64,000 nt of DNA, from contig CM061248.1 of NCBI GenBank assembly GCA_022605425.2, positions 1 to 64,000 of the forward strand. The letters are read 5' to 3'. Of this stretch, positions 1 to 13,349 are shown piece by piece. A program made the translations under genes and the position numbers. This DNA is from Hamiltosporidium tvaerminnensis. Its lineage: Eukaryota; Microsporidia; Dubosqiidae. Under the pieces are notes generated by a model. The model did no database searches. It was not told the origin of the DNA and saw only the letters and a list, made by a program, of their open reading frames with translations. How positions within the stretch are numbered: position 1 is the first letter of the stretch; every line of letters starts with the position of its first letter.

Positions 1-874
1 CTAACCCTAACCCTAACCCTAACCCTAACCCTAACCCTAACCCTAACCCTAACCCTAACCCTAACCCTAACCCTAACCCTAACCCTAACCCTAACCCTAA
101 CCCTAACCCTAACCCTAACCCTAACCCTAACCCTAACCCTAACCCTAACCCTAACCCTAACCCTAACCCTAACCCTAACCCTAACCCTAACCCTAACCCT
201 AACCCTAACCCTAACCCTAACCCTAACCCTAACCCTAACCCTAACCCTAACCCTAACCCTAACCCTAACCCTAACCCTAACCCTAACCCTAACCCTAACC
301 CTAACCCTAACCCTAACCCTAACCCTAACCCTAACCCTAACCCTAACCCTAACCCTAACCCTAACCCTAACCCTAACCCTAACCCTAACCCTAACCCTAA
401 CCCTAACCCTAACCCTAACCCTAACCCTAACCCTAACCCTAACCCTAACCCTAACCCTAACCCTAACCCTAACCCTAACCCTAACCCTAACCCTAACCCT
501 AACCCTAACCCTAACCCTAACCCTAACCCTAACCCTAACCCTAACCCTAACCCTAACCCTAACCCTAACCCTAACCCTAACCCTAACCCTAACCCTAACC
601 CTAACCCTAACCCTAACCCTAACCCTAACCCTAACCCTAACCCTAACCCTAACCCTAACCCTAACCCTAACCCTAACCCTAACCCTAACCCTAACCCTAA
701 CCCTAACCCTAACCCTAACCCTAACCCTAACCCTAACCCTAACCCTAACCCTAACCCTAACCCTAACCCTAACCCTAACCCTAACCCTAACCCTAACCCT
801 AACCCTAACCCTAACCCTAACCCTAACCCTAACCCTAACCCTAACCCTAACCCTAACCCTAACCCTAACCCTAA
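1..874. repeat. Telomere, CCCTAA/TTAGGG array
   Basis: About 145 uninterrupted copies of the hexamer CTAACC run from base 1 to 874 without a single variant unit. The C-rich strand reads 5' to 3' into the chromosome, so this is the left end. The array stops at CCCTAA followed by GTTACAAAG. There is no zone of degenerate telomere variants; unique or repeat-derived sequence begins at once. Perfection and length show a true chromosome terminus rather than an interstitial array. Confidence 0.99.
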
Positions 875-875
875 G

Positions 876-1165
876 TTACAAAGATATATTTTAGCATGCC
901 ATTTATTTGATTCGGATTCCGTAAAGTGAGTTAAAATGGTAAAATGTCTTGAGAGATACGATTCGTGTTGTGTTGGAATCTCAATTTCTCTTACATAACA
1001 AGTTTTACGGAATCGGGGCAATTCCATTGCTATTAATTATGTTTCACACACCTTTTAGATGAAATTATCTGGGATGTAGGTATCATATCGTGTACCATAA
1101 GAGTCTTTGGTGCTCACTTGTATTGAACTCATAATTCCGTAAATTACATGAAAAAATTAAACACT
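876..1165 (+). repeat. Truncated copy of the 660 bp dispersed repeat, at the telomere junction
   Basis: This stretch aligns by eye to the right-hand half of the repeat copy at 24383-25050. Shared landmarks in the same order are CTATTAATTA, the block AGATGAAA...GGGA(C/T)GTAGGTATC, GTTACC/TGTACC and a final A-rich GTGATGAAAA/ACATGAAAAA. It is strongly diverged and begins directly where the telomere hexamers end, so the left part of the element is missing. Confidence 0.65.
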
Positions 1166-1529
1166 TAGCCCTATATTAGAAATATTTGATAGTTTTAAGT
1201 CATTTAATGCGTGTTGGTTTATGCAGTTATTATATATTTTTGCGTTAATTATGATATTCAGTTATTTTGGTTTTATTTAATTTGGCACGTAATTTTATTT
1301 TTACCTTTTATATATTTGTAAAGTTATTATTTTATTTTTCTATATAGTTTATTCTTGTGAAAAAAATTGATTCTTATTTTAAAGTTCATGTTGTGATATT
1401 ATTTATCGGGTTATTTTTATGCCAATAGAATATATCGTATCACACTCAATGTCTTTCTACGCCTGAATATCGCACAGATTCTTTGTTTGAGATAAAATAA
1501 AATTATATTAGCATTCTTTTAATTATCTA
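1166..1529. other. AT-rich subtelomeric sequence, no gene seen
   Basis: No open frame of note, no RNA gene and no clear repeat recognised here. The sequence is T-rich. Confidence 0.6.
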
Positions 1530-3385
1530 ATTCAACGGTTTAGGTTTTAAATAAGTATTTTTCTTAAATATTACCTGTATTACATTTTATTTTAATACTT
1601 GCTTTTGGAATAATGCATTTTTAGAGGCTTGTGAAATGTAAAAAAAAAATTTAAGGTAAATATTACTTCTTGGTTGATTTAGTTTTACGAATGATTATTT
1701 TTTAACTTTAACATTATTTTTTAATTTATTTATATTATTATGAATACTTTTAGTTGCTTAAGGCTTATTTTTTTGATATAATACTTTAATAAGTATTTTT
1801 ATTCTTTTTTTATTGGTTTGCCTTTTTTTTGTATTCAATCATATTTCTTTTTTTAAATTTAATAATTCCATATTAATATTGGAATTCTAATGTTTCTTAA
1901 ATACTAAATAATGTACATATTTTAAATATATATTTCGTTCTAACTATTTTATATGGCTTTCAAATAAATACAAATATATTTATATAATTTAAATCTTATT
2001 TTAGCCTAACGTTGGCAATTCTCAGTTATATTTTTTTTATTTAGGAATTTTATAAACATCAAATCTGTCTAGTCTTTACATTTAGTTAAACTGATATATA
2101 TAGTTCATTGTTTATGTTTGAAAATAAAGTTGGTTTCGATTATAGCATTTTATATATTTTTGTCTTTTATATTAAAAATTATTATAATTTAAATTTTAGT
2201 TACCTATTTTTCTTTTTGTAATTTTTTTTAGTTAAATTTTATGATTATTTTAGCTAAATGTTTTCTTGGCTAAATTTTTACCTTTATCATGTTTGCCTTA
2301 CTTAAATTTATTTCTGTTATATCTTTATATATATTTTTTTTTGGGTTTTTTTGTTCAAATCTACTTTGGTTAATTTGTTTGTGTTTTTTGATCTTTCTTT
2401 TGCTATTCTTTTAACAAATTAAAGAGTTTTATGGATTAAGCAGTTATTTTACAAAAAATAATTAATAGTTTTTATAATCTTTAGGCTTTAGAATAAATTA
2501 AAACTTATTTCCAAATAATGCATAAATATATGGTAATTTTTTTATTAATTTATATTGAAATTCGTTAATTCATATTAATATGTTATATTTTAATATTTCA
2601 TTTGATATTTTCTCTTCTTGTATGATTTTGAGGTGTTAACCTTAATAAGCTTATAAAATTTACTATAATTGGAAGTTTTTGAGTGTAAGGTATTGTTGCT
2701 ATTTTTTGTCTATTTACTACATTTTGACTATTAAAACATTAAATATTTATCTTAAAATAATGTTTTGTAATTATGGTCATAGTACGTTGTGTTCGGCCTA
2801 AATATGGCTGTATTAAATTTGGTGATATCGTTTTTGGAAAGCACTAAGTATATAGATAGAAGCATTAATAGTAATAGGAATATTACGTATCTATAGATTT
2901 TCAGATAACAACATACTTTTTACTTTTCGTGAAATTGACCAAACTGTCAGGCATTTATTATATATGTATTGTTTATTATACTTAAAAATACTATAGAGCT
3001 AAGTAAAAGAAAGAATACACGTGAAAAGGTAATTAAATATCATGCATAATACTTTTAAGAAAATTTATAAGTAGGATGATACTAAGGCTCTTCTTATGTA
3101 AATTTATTATTTATTAAATTTATATAGACATTAATATATTATTCGTGTGTAATATAATATATATTAGCTGTTTTTAGATTTGATCAGTGTCAATCATCCA
3201 TAGAAATAGATCTTTTTGTTTCATAGAATATAGCCAGAGTGCACCAAATTACTTATTATAAATAAAAATGTATTGAATATTCTGATTTGTTAAGTCTTTC
3301 TATTAGACTTATGTATTAGTTTTTTGTTAAGATCGAAAGGATAGAATAAAAATATAAAACATAGTACATAAAAATTTCTACCTGA
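1530..3385. repeat. Subtelomeric direct duplication, copy 1
   Basis: Roughly 1.85 kb that is repeated, diverged but collinear, at 13350-15190. Paired landmarks: GGAATAATGCATTTTTAGAGGCT versus GAATAATGCAATTATAAAGGCT; the TTCTAATNTTTCTTAAATA block; the GGAAGTTTTTGNGTGTAAGG block; ACGTTGTGTTCG; GCATTTATTATATATGTATTG; AAGTAAAAGAAAGA; and GTCAAGATCGAAAG versus GTTAAGATCGAAAG. Order and spacing match throughout. The substitutions and small indels indicate an old event. Confidence 0.8.
2601..2880 (-). pseudogene. Decayed unknown coding sequence, copy 1
   Basis: Reading the minus strand gives coding-like stretches with interruptions. One segment reads MLLSIYLVLSKNDITKFNTA and continues with IFRPNTTYYDHNYK. 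A later one reads IPYTQKLPIIVNF, then LTPQNHTRRENIK and a stop. The homologous positions of copy 2 (about 14425-14700) give very similar peptides (KFNTVLFRSNTTYYDQNK and IPYTQKLPIMVNF). Many of the differences are silent or conservative, as expected if both descend from a protein gene. In-frame stops lie between the segments. The family is not recognised. The first segment is hydrophobic and could be a signal peptide, but this is only an inference. Confidence 0.5.
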
Positions 3386-3653
3386 AAACTTTATTTTAAT
3401 AGTAATATTTCTATATTAAAACGAAATTTAAATTTTCTTTTACATTAATTATGTGAAAATTTTAAGTTTCTTAATTATTTAAAACGTTTAAAGAAAGGCA
3501 CATCAACAAATTTTGAATTGGTACGGAAATCAGTATTTATTATTGTTTTCGTAAATCTTTAACTTGTTTATGAAGCAATACGAATTAACCCAAAATATAA
3601 TTTAATGCTAAAATGATTTGATAATATTTTAATTTGGTATAAAGGTAGAATGA

Positions 3654-3908
3654 ATCGCTAAAAAAAATGTTCATTGTGAATCAAATTGGTTTAAATCTTT
3701 TTTATATATATTTTTCGAAATTGCTATAAAGCTACCAAGAAATCTTCACCAAATGAAGAACTACGTATATTATGTGACTTACAAGATATTGATACCATTT
3801 TCATATCTAGATATATTTATTTTTGGATGTACATCAGAAAGATTAAAAAAGAATATTACATTTTTGAAATCGGTTGTATATTATAATTCAAAAAATAAAA
3901 TTTTATGA
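3654..3908 (+). pseudogene. Coding-like relic without a start codon, possibly LRR-derived
   Basis: An 84-codon frame is open from the TGA at 3651 to the TGA at 3906. It has no ATG near its beginning. Its translation includes KLPRNLHQMKNYVYYVTYKI and, further on, SERLKKNITFLKSVVYY, which look like real protein in a region of otherwise simple AT-rich DNA. The leucine and isoleucine spacing is compatible with an LRR gene like the one at 16.8-19.6 kb, but no homology could be tested. Confidence 0.4.
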
Positions 3909-4077
3909 TACTATTTGTTGATTTATAGATAGTCATATCAAATTTATTATTTGTCTCCTTAAATTATAAAAGGAAAGGCTATTATTTTGTAAAATTTATA
4001 AAAAACTCTAAATCTGGTTTTGTTTTTAATGTTATAGTATTTTCTACAAGTGAGTTAAGACTATATTGTTATAAAAC

Positions 4078-4479
4078 TACTGATTCTTTTTCGGATGAAT
4101 CAAGATTAAACCTAATTGAGATGCAATAGAACTTATGCCTCAATCAACTGAAATATTTTTATTAAAATATTCGTATCTGTAATAAAATATGTTAAACTTT
4201 CCAAGCTGATTTGAATTATAGAACGGGGATATGATGGTTATTGACATTTGTTCCTATTATGGTTCAAAAAGTAGTATCGATGAACTCATCCGATCTTAGT
4301 TAAAGTCAAAACTAACAAAATAATTTAATTAATTCTCTCGTAATATATTGGTATATTAACATTCAATATCATAAACTGGACTTACAATACTTCGAATGCG
4401 AAGACCACATTATGGGACCGACTTTACTATTTATTAAGACTCGGTGTGAAAATTTATACCATAAAGAAAAAAGATAAAA
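4078..4479 (+). pseudogene. Coding-like relic with several stops, LRR-like
   Basis: Plus-strand frames read as protein broken by stops. One segment reads DSFSDESRLNLIEMQ, a stop, then NLCLNQLKYFY. After further stops and a frame change comes a 53-codon open stretch ending at the TAA near 4475, containing LDLQYFECEDHIMGPTLLFI. This follows the relic at 3654-3908 on the same strand, so the two may be parts of one dead gene of about 0.8 kb. Leucine patterning suggests, but does not prove, an LRR origin. Confidence 0.4.
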
Positions 4480-5583
4480 TAATGTGCTGTGAAAGAGGCG
4501 AAACTTTCAAAAGCATATAACTTTTTTTTACTTTTATTTACAGAACATTTCAGTTGATTTGGTAGAACCATTTCTGTTAAATGCACACAAAAAACTATTT
4601 GTCTTGATGATATATAAGTTAAGTGTATGATTTATGGTTGATTTGTTTTCTTATTTATTAATGTTTTTTTTTAACGTATTTAATATTTTCTTTGTGTGCC
4701 CTATTCTCTATAGTTTAGCATTTAAATTTGTGCTATCCAGATTAGTTAGGTGAATTATAAATCCTGAAACAATTTATTTTCCTACAAATTATATGTTTTT
4801 TAAAGCATTGATGAACCAAAATGAACATTTTAAATTGATATTACCATTTTAGCAGATTTTATAACTTTGCATATATTTATTAATTAAATACTTTTATATT
4901 ATTTCTAATGCTAATAAAACTATTCAGCCTCACAATAATTTTGACAAATTGAATTTATTTTAATATATATTTTTGTAAGTATTATAATTTATAATTTTTT
5001 TCCATATCAATTAGGTAAATTCTGTTGGCTTTTGCTAATATTTTCTTTTCTCTTATATTTGGGATACTATTTAGTATTTTAGGTGAAGAGTATCTTTATA
5101 AATATAAAATAAGCTATCATGCAAATATTTTAGTATCAATATCTATAGATATCAATAAAAACCAATGTTATTTAAGACTACTGTTATAGCAAGACAGAAA
5201 TAAAAGTAACAAAATTAAATATTTGCAAACGAAAAAAAATATTGTTAATTGAATTCATCCAGTAAAAATATTGAAACAAAGTAGGTGACAATTAAAAATA
5301 TTTACAAAGTAGAAGCAAAATTTAATTAAATATCCTCTCAATATAATAAGCAAAAAAAACTACAACTACAGAGACAAAATATAAAGCAAAAGTTTATTCT
5401 GAACCTGTGAGTAAATATAAGTAGCAATAAAAAACAAAATGTGGATTATATTTAGTTCCATAGATAATTTGCATAGAAATCAATTCGAAATATTTTTATA
5501 TGCTTATTCTTCCGGAATGTACCTTTCTTATTCAGATTATTGATTACCTAATAGTCTACTAAATAAGGTTAGGCAGAAAAAAA
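4480..5583. other. AT-rich subtelomeric sequence, no gene seen
   Basis: No supported gene or RNA. Mostly poly-A/T runs and short AT words. Confidence 0.6.
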
Positions 5584-6250
5584 TCATCTAGCTATCCAAA
5601 GACACCCTACGGTTTTGTCTGTTATTTTTTCTAAGGAGTTCAACCAAACCTTATGCCCTATTGTTTTGCTGGATTTTTTTCATTTCTAACTTCTATAAAA
5701 TAATTAAGCACAATCTTACATATCTGGAACCTATATCCATCATCTAGTTTCTTTTGCTAAAAATAAAGAATGTAATATTGTGATATGCACTTTTAAAAAA
5801 GAAATTTGGAATAAAGAATTCATTTCAAAAATAAATCACTTGTAAAACAATAATATAAACTTCTCGAATTTCTAATAGAACATATAAACAGAAAAGATAA
5901 TTTTTTATAGCAACAAGATAGTGTTACAACTCTACGCCAGACAGTCTTCATACATATACATCACATCTTTCTTCTCGAACACTCTTGATTATTAGATTTA
6001 TGAATGAGGTAATAACAAATTAATAACTTGCTCGGCAACCTCTTTGTTTGTCATATTACCCTATATTCCAGTATTAGCAAGCTTTACGGACTTTACATTG
6101 TTTGTGCTAATTTGAAAATTTTCTTGCTCAATACAAATTCTGAAAAACATCATGAATGGGACCAGTTTCTACCAATACAGCTTTAGTAAAGGAAAACTCT
6201 ACGTATCTATGCCAAAACTACAATTTCTTTTACTATTATATTTTTCGGTA
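5584..6250 (-). pseudogene. Decayed coding sequence of unknown family
   Basis: Two islands on the minus strand translate convincingly. The upstream island (about 6213 down to the TAA at 5998) contains FTKAVLVETGPIHDVFQ, a frame change, then QENFQISTNNVKSVKLANTG, a stop codon, and NMTNKEVAEQVINLLLPHS. The second island (about 5690 to 5584) contains SSKTIGHKVWLNSLEKITDK and VGCLWIAR. Base composition is less AT-biased here than in the flanks. At least one frameshift and two stops break the reading. The protein is not recognised, and the two islands may belong to one gene or to two. Confidence 0.4.
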
Positions 6251-9200
6251 TTCAAACTAAAGAAACATTCAACTTTAGACCTACCAAAAGAGAAATTGCC
6301 TCATTGAAGAAATAAAAAACAATTGGATGTACCTTTTTTCAATTTTTCTTTCGCTTCTTTTGAATTTTTCTTTGGATTTTCTATTCACATTCCTTCTTTT
6401 AAACTATCAATTCAGTTTCTCTATCGAAGAGAATAATTTTTTATCGAATTGTCAAGGTGAGCTTTAGAAAATTAAAATAAAAGAAATTTAAGAAATATAT
6501 TGAATTTACATGAAAAGCAATTGAAGAAAATTAATATTTTAAATATTTGAAGATAATTTTCATGAAATTTTTATTTCTTTATTTCTAACACGAATATTCA
6601 AGTGTAAGAGAACATCATTTTATTGGACTATTTTGTAACAAATGATAAAAAAGCTATTTTGTGTACTTTTCTCTCCTTAAACTAAAAGATTGGATATTGC
6701 AACAATTGAAAAAATGAAATCAATTTATATAAAATATTAGTAAAATTATTATTCAACTTTTTCGTAATTCTACTAAAAACTTTGTTTGAATAAAAACTTT
6801 ACATGTGAATCATTTTTTGCTTTTACAGGAAGAATAATAAACAATAAAATTGTTATATTTTGAGTTTAAAATTATTTCAATTCTATCAGTAATTTCTACT
6901 TGAAAATATTTTTCGAAATAAAAACTATTTGTTAGAATTCAAAATCAATTACAAAACTATCGCTTACGTTTGTTATGACACAATAAAATTAATTTTGTTT
7001 TAAGATGCTTTTTCACTTGTATTTTTTTTATTTTAGTTTTTGTGCAACTTGTGTCTATTTTTCTTCTGAATGAACGTTAACTATTTAAAAATGAAATACA
7101 AGCATTTTATATTTTGCATTCTTAATATACATTCATATATAAAAGCATATCTTGGTTAAATAACACCATTTTCTTATATGCAGTAATAGGATATGTCAGG
7201 TTAGTGCAAAATTAAGAAATTTAAAGAAGATAGGGCCCTAGAAAAACAATTTATGAATTTCTATTTTATAAATGTAAAAATTTTTTAAAAAAATTATTTT
7301 TATATAGTTTCAAAAGAATTATTTGTTCAGTTATGATTTAAGATAATATTTTTGAGCAAAAAATTTTGGAATATACGACCATAAAACCCACCCGCGATAA
7401 GCATAAATATATTAAATAAGTGCATTTCTCATATGCATACACTGTATTTTTTCGAGAGAATTTGGTAATTCTGTCATTCGTAAACATAACCAGAAATACT
7501 TTAATAGTTTATTATTATTTTGAAAACTTTCAAATCAAAGAGTTTAGTTAGTTTTGAATCTGATTTATTGTAAAAAGCAAATTTCACAAAATTGGCAAAA
7601 AAGGTTTATTGGTTTTCGAATAAATATTATTCGCTTGTTTATATACAATCAAAAAAAATTACTCTTACCTTAAAAAGATTAAAAAAAATCTAATTACTTG
7701 GCTTCAGTAATTTATAGCAAGTAAATGGTTAAACAAAAATCTTTCAATTTATTATTATATAGTTATTGTTAGTTAAAACCTCTAAAATAGCAAGGTGACC
7801 CAAAAGAAGAGTTTTCTTATTTTTAGCACGGAGATTCTTAAAATTTCAAATAATCTGAAAATTTATTTTAGAAATCATTATAAATGTATAAAAAAATAAA
7901 ATATGTTTCTTAAAATATTGACAATATAACTCAACCATTCTAAAATTTTAAAAAGTAATCACATAATACAAAATAAACATATTTTTTGATTTAATCTTTC
8001 CGGGCATATTTTTGTAAAAGATAAAAATTACAAATTCTAAGAAAATATACTTTTGATTATTTTTAAAAATATTAAAAAAATATGGTATCATATATTTAGG
8101 TGCATAGTTGCTTTTGTAAACAAATGTCACTTATTTAAAATATAAATGCGATGTTTCCATGGTGTTTGATAAGTTCATTTCAGAGATTTTACTTTTTTCA
8201 AAAGAAACATACATTTTTTATTTTATCTAGTGGATTTCATTTTTAAAGTATTAATTCAAATTGTTTAAATTATTTCATATCTGTTAAAATGTCTTTTTAT
8301 TTAAAAACGAAATAAAAAAGAACTTTATTCATATATTTATCTCCTAAAAGTTCATGAAAAATATTCAATTTTATAGAACTTTAAAAAAAAACATTATTTT
8401 AACTACGAATTTACTTTACTTAATCTTTTAAATTAATTCCTTTCCGTTTCTTGTTGGCAAAATCAAATGGCGAAAATTAAAATATGAATTCTTTTTAAAT
8501 GATGTAAAATTTTAAATTCCTATACATTAGTCTTTTATTAATATGAAATACGCATTAAATTACATTCGAATATTAAATTATAGTCTTCAAAAAAATTAGG
8601 TTTTGTAATGTTGTGATTTTATAACTGATCAAAATATTTTATAGAATATAATTCTGTTATGATTTACAACAATTGGTTGATTTTACAGCAGTTTAATCTC
8701 ACTAAATGGTTATAATAATTTTTTTTACAAAAAAGTTAGATTATTCATTCTACATACTAATATATATTTTATAAAAATCAAAGGGAATATAGATTTATCA
8801 ACAAAGAAGATTTAATATTTTTAACGCGCAAAATTCAAAATCATACAATAATGTTAATAAAATAACAAAAAATAAGCAATTTTGGCATTTGAAGATGTGA
8901 TTCACAGAATGTCATTGAATCTGTTGACCATACAGATATCCTTGATACATACAAATAGAAACAGATGCGCTTGGTTGTAATAAGTTTAAGCTGATGTCTG
9001 GAGGCATTGAATCTTAATTGATCTTAATTTTATTTAATATATAAATGAGATTATGAAAGTACCAGCTTTAAGTCAGTATAGTTCTACAAAAAAAATTTAT
9101 CAAAATGGAAATCAAAGCTTTTGAACTCTTATACAGATAATATGATAAATGAGTTCAAATATAAGCGGTTTTCACATATAATAATAGCTATTTTAATACA

Positions 9201-10099
9201 TTTAAAAATTCTTTCTTGCTAAAAACATTCGTGAAATGTTCCTTTTAAAAAAAGTGCTATTCTTTCTATTGCTAACTTCACGTCAATACATGCTGTATAT
9301 AAAAAAAATAAAATTCTATAATCATAGCATGATTTGGTATTGCGATATGCTTTTTTTTATTTTCACTTTTCATATTTAATTCTTTATATTCGGTAAGATC
9401 AAAAGAAGGTTTATACTGAATATATTTCTGATATCTAATTAAGTTAATTGTTTATAAATTCATTTTTTTATAAACTTATGCTAAGGGCTATATTTCTTAC
9501 AAATTATACAAAAATCGAAAGAATAAGTATTCTATTTAAAATATGGTGTATCATAGCAATACCCTTACATATAAAATATATTACAAAGGTGATGTTTAAA
9601 GAATCATATAGTTTTAAAACGCTTTTAGATTTAAATTAACTGTTCTTCCTTTTGATATAACTTCTAATATTTAAATATTAAATCTTTTAATTTGGATCTG
9701 TTAAAAAGAGATAAAATGTATATAGCAATTAATTTTATAAACGTCTATATAAATTACTCTTGGTTTCTTAGAATTATATGTTCACATAGAAATAAATGTG
9801 CTAATTTTATATATGACCATCTCTACTGACAAGGCCTTAATATCTTTCTTTATGACAATACTTTTATTATTCATAAAAAGCCAATCTTTATTATTACCTT
9901 AAAATTAACCACTGTTCTTAGATACTCTTATCAATGTCAATATTTAGATTTGTAAGTTAGATTTTGACATATTCTATGCAAGTTTTTATACCATTTGTGT
10001 TTAAAATTTATTCGTATGTTTAGTTTATACTATACTGGAAGATTCGAAAGTTATCCGAAATTCAAATAAAAAAATTTTCGTTTTGATGAATAAAGGTAT
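6251..10099. other. Gene-free AT-rich subtelomeric DNA
   Basis: No intact coding region recognised. Short frames of about 60 codons, such as those at 7948-8130 and 9448-9639, have low-complexity F/I/K/N/Y composition and look like chance. A weak coding-like patch lies near 8880-9020 but could not be resolved into a frame. Confidence 0.5.
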
Positions 10100-12870
10100 T
10101 CAAAAAACAATATCTCAATTTTATCATCTTTTATTTGTTCTAAAAAAATATTTTAACTCTTCAAAAAATTTTTGGTATTTTGTTATATTAGTTTTGATAT
10201 AGTTGCATTAAAAATTGCAAAATTCTAAAAATAACTTAAAAATGTATCTAATTTATTGAGCATAGGATGTCAGAAATATTGCATACATATTTATAAAGAT
10301 CTGAATGATATCATGATAAAATTCGACAAGTTTTTTTCGTAAATTTTTTAATTACTTTTTTTGATTCGTTTGATCATATTTCGTATAGTCGTATATACAG
10401 CAAAAAAATTTAAAAAAAAAGGGACTTAAAAAAAATAACGTTCTAATGCATAAAAATACATTAAAATAAATAACATATTTTATGTTTATGTCTATTATAA
10501 AATATAGCAGTTGCTTTTAGAAATTTTAATTACTTATTTTTGTACTGTTGGCTGATATATTTTCGATATATGTATAGAGAAGTTTAAACATTATGAAAAA
10601 ATCGAGTTTCACAAAAATACTATAAAATACTTAGAGACGCTAGAAAAATTATAGAAAATCAAATTGCAAGAATATTTTCAATCATGCAAATAATGTTCTG
10701 TTATTTTTGTGGGTTTAATCGGTACTCAAATCTTTGAGTTTTTTAGATATATACCTGAAATATTCCAGTTTAAAAAATGCAAAGAAACTCTAAAACTACA
10801 AAAACATTTATATTAATGCTTCGAGTAGTCTTAAAATAACTAAGAGGTTTTGACAAGTAACAGTTTGAATTTTATTTTTTTTTTTCAAATCTGTCAAAAA
10901 TGCAAAGTATATAGTGTATGAAGCAATTTAAAAAACGTAAAAATTTTATTTAAAAAACAATCCGTCCTATTACAAACGACTCATAAGTATCATATGTTCG
11001 TATATTATAACTGTGTAATTATCGTTATATAAATTAAAAGTATATTTGCTTTTATCTGTTAAGTATTTTATTTTTTCGAATTTGTTTTATTTCATTTATG
11101 CATACTAGTTTAAATGATTCGAAAATTTATAAAAATATAATAAAAAAATATGTGTTTAGTTGGATAGTAATTTAGATAAAACTTTCTGATGCTAAGGAAA
11201 ATTATTGTTTATAATTTAGAATAAAATCTAGTCATTTTTATTGGCTTCTTTTATTGCTCATATTTTCTATTTTTTATATAAATTCACATGTATCAGTATT
11301 GAGATTTTTAAAATTTCAGAATACAGTGTAAAAAACAATGTTAATTTAATGCTCAAAAAGTTATAAAAATACTACAAATATGTAAATAAAATTTAAATGT
11401 TGTGTTGGATTGCAATTCTGTATGTTTGTTTTTATTTCCATCACCTCTATATTCTTCGATTTTTTTTATATTTTTGTATTTAGTATATGAAACGAATCAA
11501 GAATTATCAAAAAATATCGATAATAAAATATTTTTAAATCGTTAAAAAAACATCTAAAAATACAATAAATGTTCTAATAAAGAAACAAAATTTATGTTTT
11601 AAATAAAATTTTATTGCCTTTAACGACATTTTTTTATACCTTTTTTTTTAATATTTTGCACTATATCATGTATTTATGATTTGAGGAAATTCCAAAATTT
11701 ACAGAAAAATGAGCTAAAACTGTAACCGGTTTAATATATGAAAATTACTAAAAAAGAGTGAATCGTTGTATAAAGAATAAATAGATGTATGCCAGATGAA
11801 ATATAATTTTTTTCTGCTATATTTTGTAATCAAAGATCCTCAGTTTGTTCGATGTAGTTACATATCTTCCTAGAAAAGACTCTAGAATTACAAAAAAACT
11901 AAAATTTAATAGCGGAAAAATTCTGTATATTCTACTAAAATGTTTTTAGTAATCAAACATAATTATTTTATATCAAACTTCATTTTTTAATTTAATATTC
12001 AGTGTTTTTATATTTTATTAGATATGTATTGTATGAAAAGATTGAAATAGAAAAAAAAGTACTCAAAGTATATATAATTTTATTCATAAAACTTATACGA
12101 ATATTACAAATGTGTTTATACCAATTCAATAAATATCTCTTGAATTTAAATTTTTGTTTTTATATTAAATTTATCTTACCTAATTTTTTTCGATTGCCTT
12201 TTCTATATCTATAGTGAAACCTTAATTATTATGCCAAAATCGATTACAAAACAAAATATCTTTTAAAATCTAAAAATCATGGAACAAATATTGGAAATAT
12301 TAAAATTATTGTTTTTACAATGTACAATCATATTTGTGTTATCTTGGTTTATAGTTTTTCATATATAGTTTTTTTATTTCTAGCATGTATTGTATATATT
12401 TATGAGGCACCTTGAGAATTAGATAAAAAATTATTAAAAATACGTAAGCTTAACAATTACAAATTCTTCTGAGTACACAGATAGAGTCATAATAATGCTG
12501 TATTTTAAATGACTTATCTATTCGAGTTTTTTTTATTTGAACTTGACTATTTTTTTGGTTTCTGTTCAAATAGTTTTTTGCTAGTGATATGAACAATGCT
12601 CAAATTCAAAAAAATCTTGATTGAAAAGTATATGTTTACTAGAAATAAAAATCAAAACACAACAGATTTTAAAAATAATACAGTTTAATTTTTGTTGTAA
12701 ATTTCTGATATTTTACGATTATTTTTGGTACCTGTTTTTTTATTGGTAGCATATATATCGTTTTGAAGATTCCATAGAAATGAAAAATTCGATTTAAAAA
12801 AATATAATTTGTAATATTTAAAAATTTCTCTAAACATGACAACTGGCTTATGTACTTTTTAATTGGTTTT
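10100..12870. repeat. Probable highly degenerate tandem array, units of about 190-300 bp
   Basis: A recurring composite motif appears many times: a T-tract, a TTTTTGTAT-like word, a TATGTAT/CATGTAT word, then GATTC or GAATT with AAAATT, then ACAAAAAAT and an A-rich run ending near AAATTTATGTTTT. Examples lie near 10380, 10550, 11080, 11300, 11470, 11660, 12380 and 12760. Spacing is irregular and similarity is low, so this could partly be compositional bias. Confidence 0.3.
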
Positions 12871-13349
12871 TAATATATTGTAGATTTAATTAAGATTTCG
12901 TTTAAAGTATTCTTCTTTTTTTTATTAATTTCGTTTTTTTATTTAGTGGATTATGAAATTTTGTTTAGATTATATATTTTTTATTAATAATCTTATTTTA
13001 CTTATATCATTATCATATTTTTTTTATTCTATATAGTTATAATTTTCTTTAAAGAGTTATTAAGTTATCATGTTATTTATTTATTGAGTTATTGAATTAC
13101 TTAAAATCTATTTATTAAGTAGTTCTCAATTTATTTATATAAAGTTATTTTACTTTTGAAAAAATATATTAGGATGTGAATTTGCTATCTGTAATTCAAT
13201 TTATTATTTAAAAATTTGTTATTATAAACTATACTACTTGGATTAACAGTGTTTTCTGTATAATTTAAATAGCCCAGTAATTTCATTTGGTTTGAGATTA
13301 AAGTTTTATTATTATATGCATTTCTTTTTAAATATTACTTTAAACTATA

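Noticed and set aside
7948..8130. 60-codon minus-strand frame
   Set aside because: Composition is only F, I, K, N and Y in AT-rich DNA, with no motif, no context and no upstream signal; expected by chance.
9448..9639. 63-codon plus-strand frame
   Set aside because: Low complexity, nominal start is not ATG, no conserved features.
12002..12214. 70-codon plus-strand hydrophobic frame
   Set aside because: Lies in the degenerate AT-rich repeat zone; hydrophobicity follows from T-rich codons.
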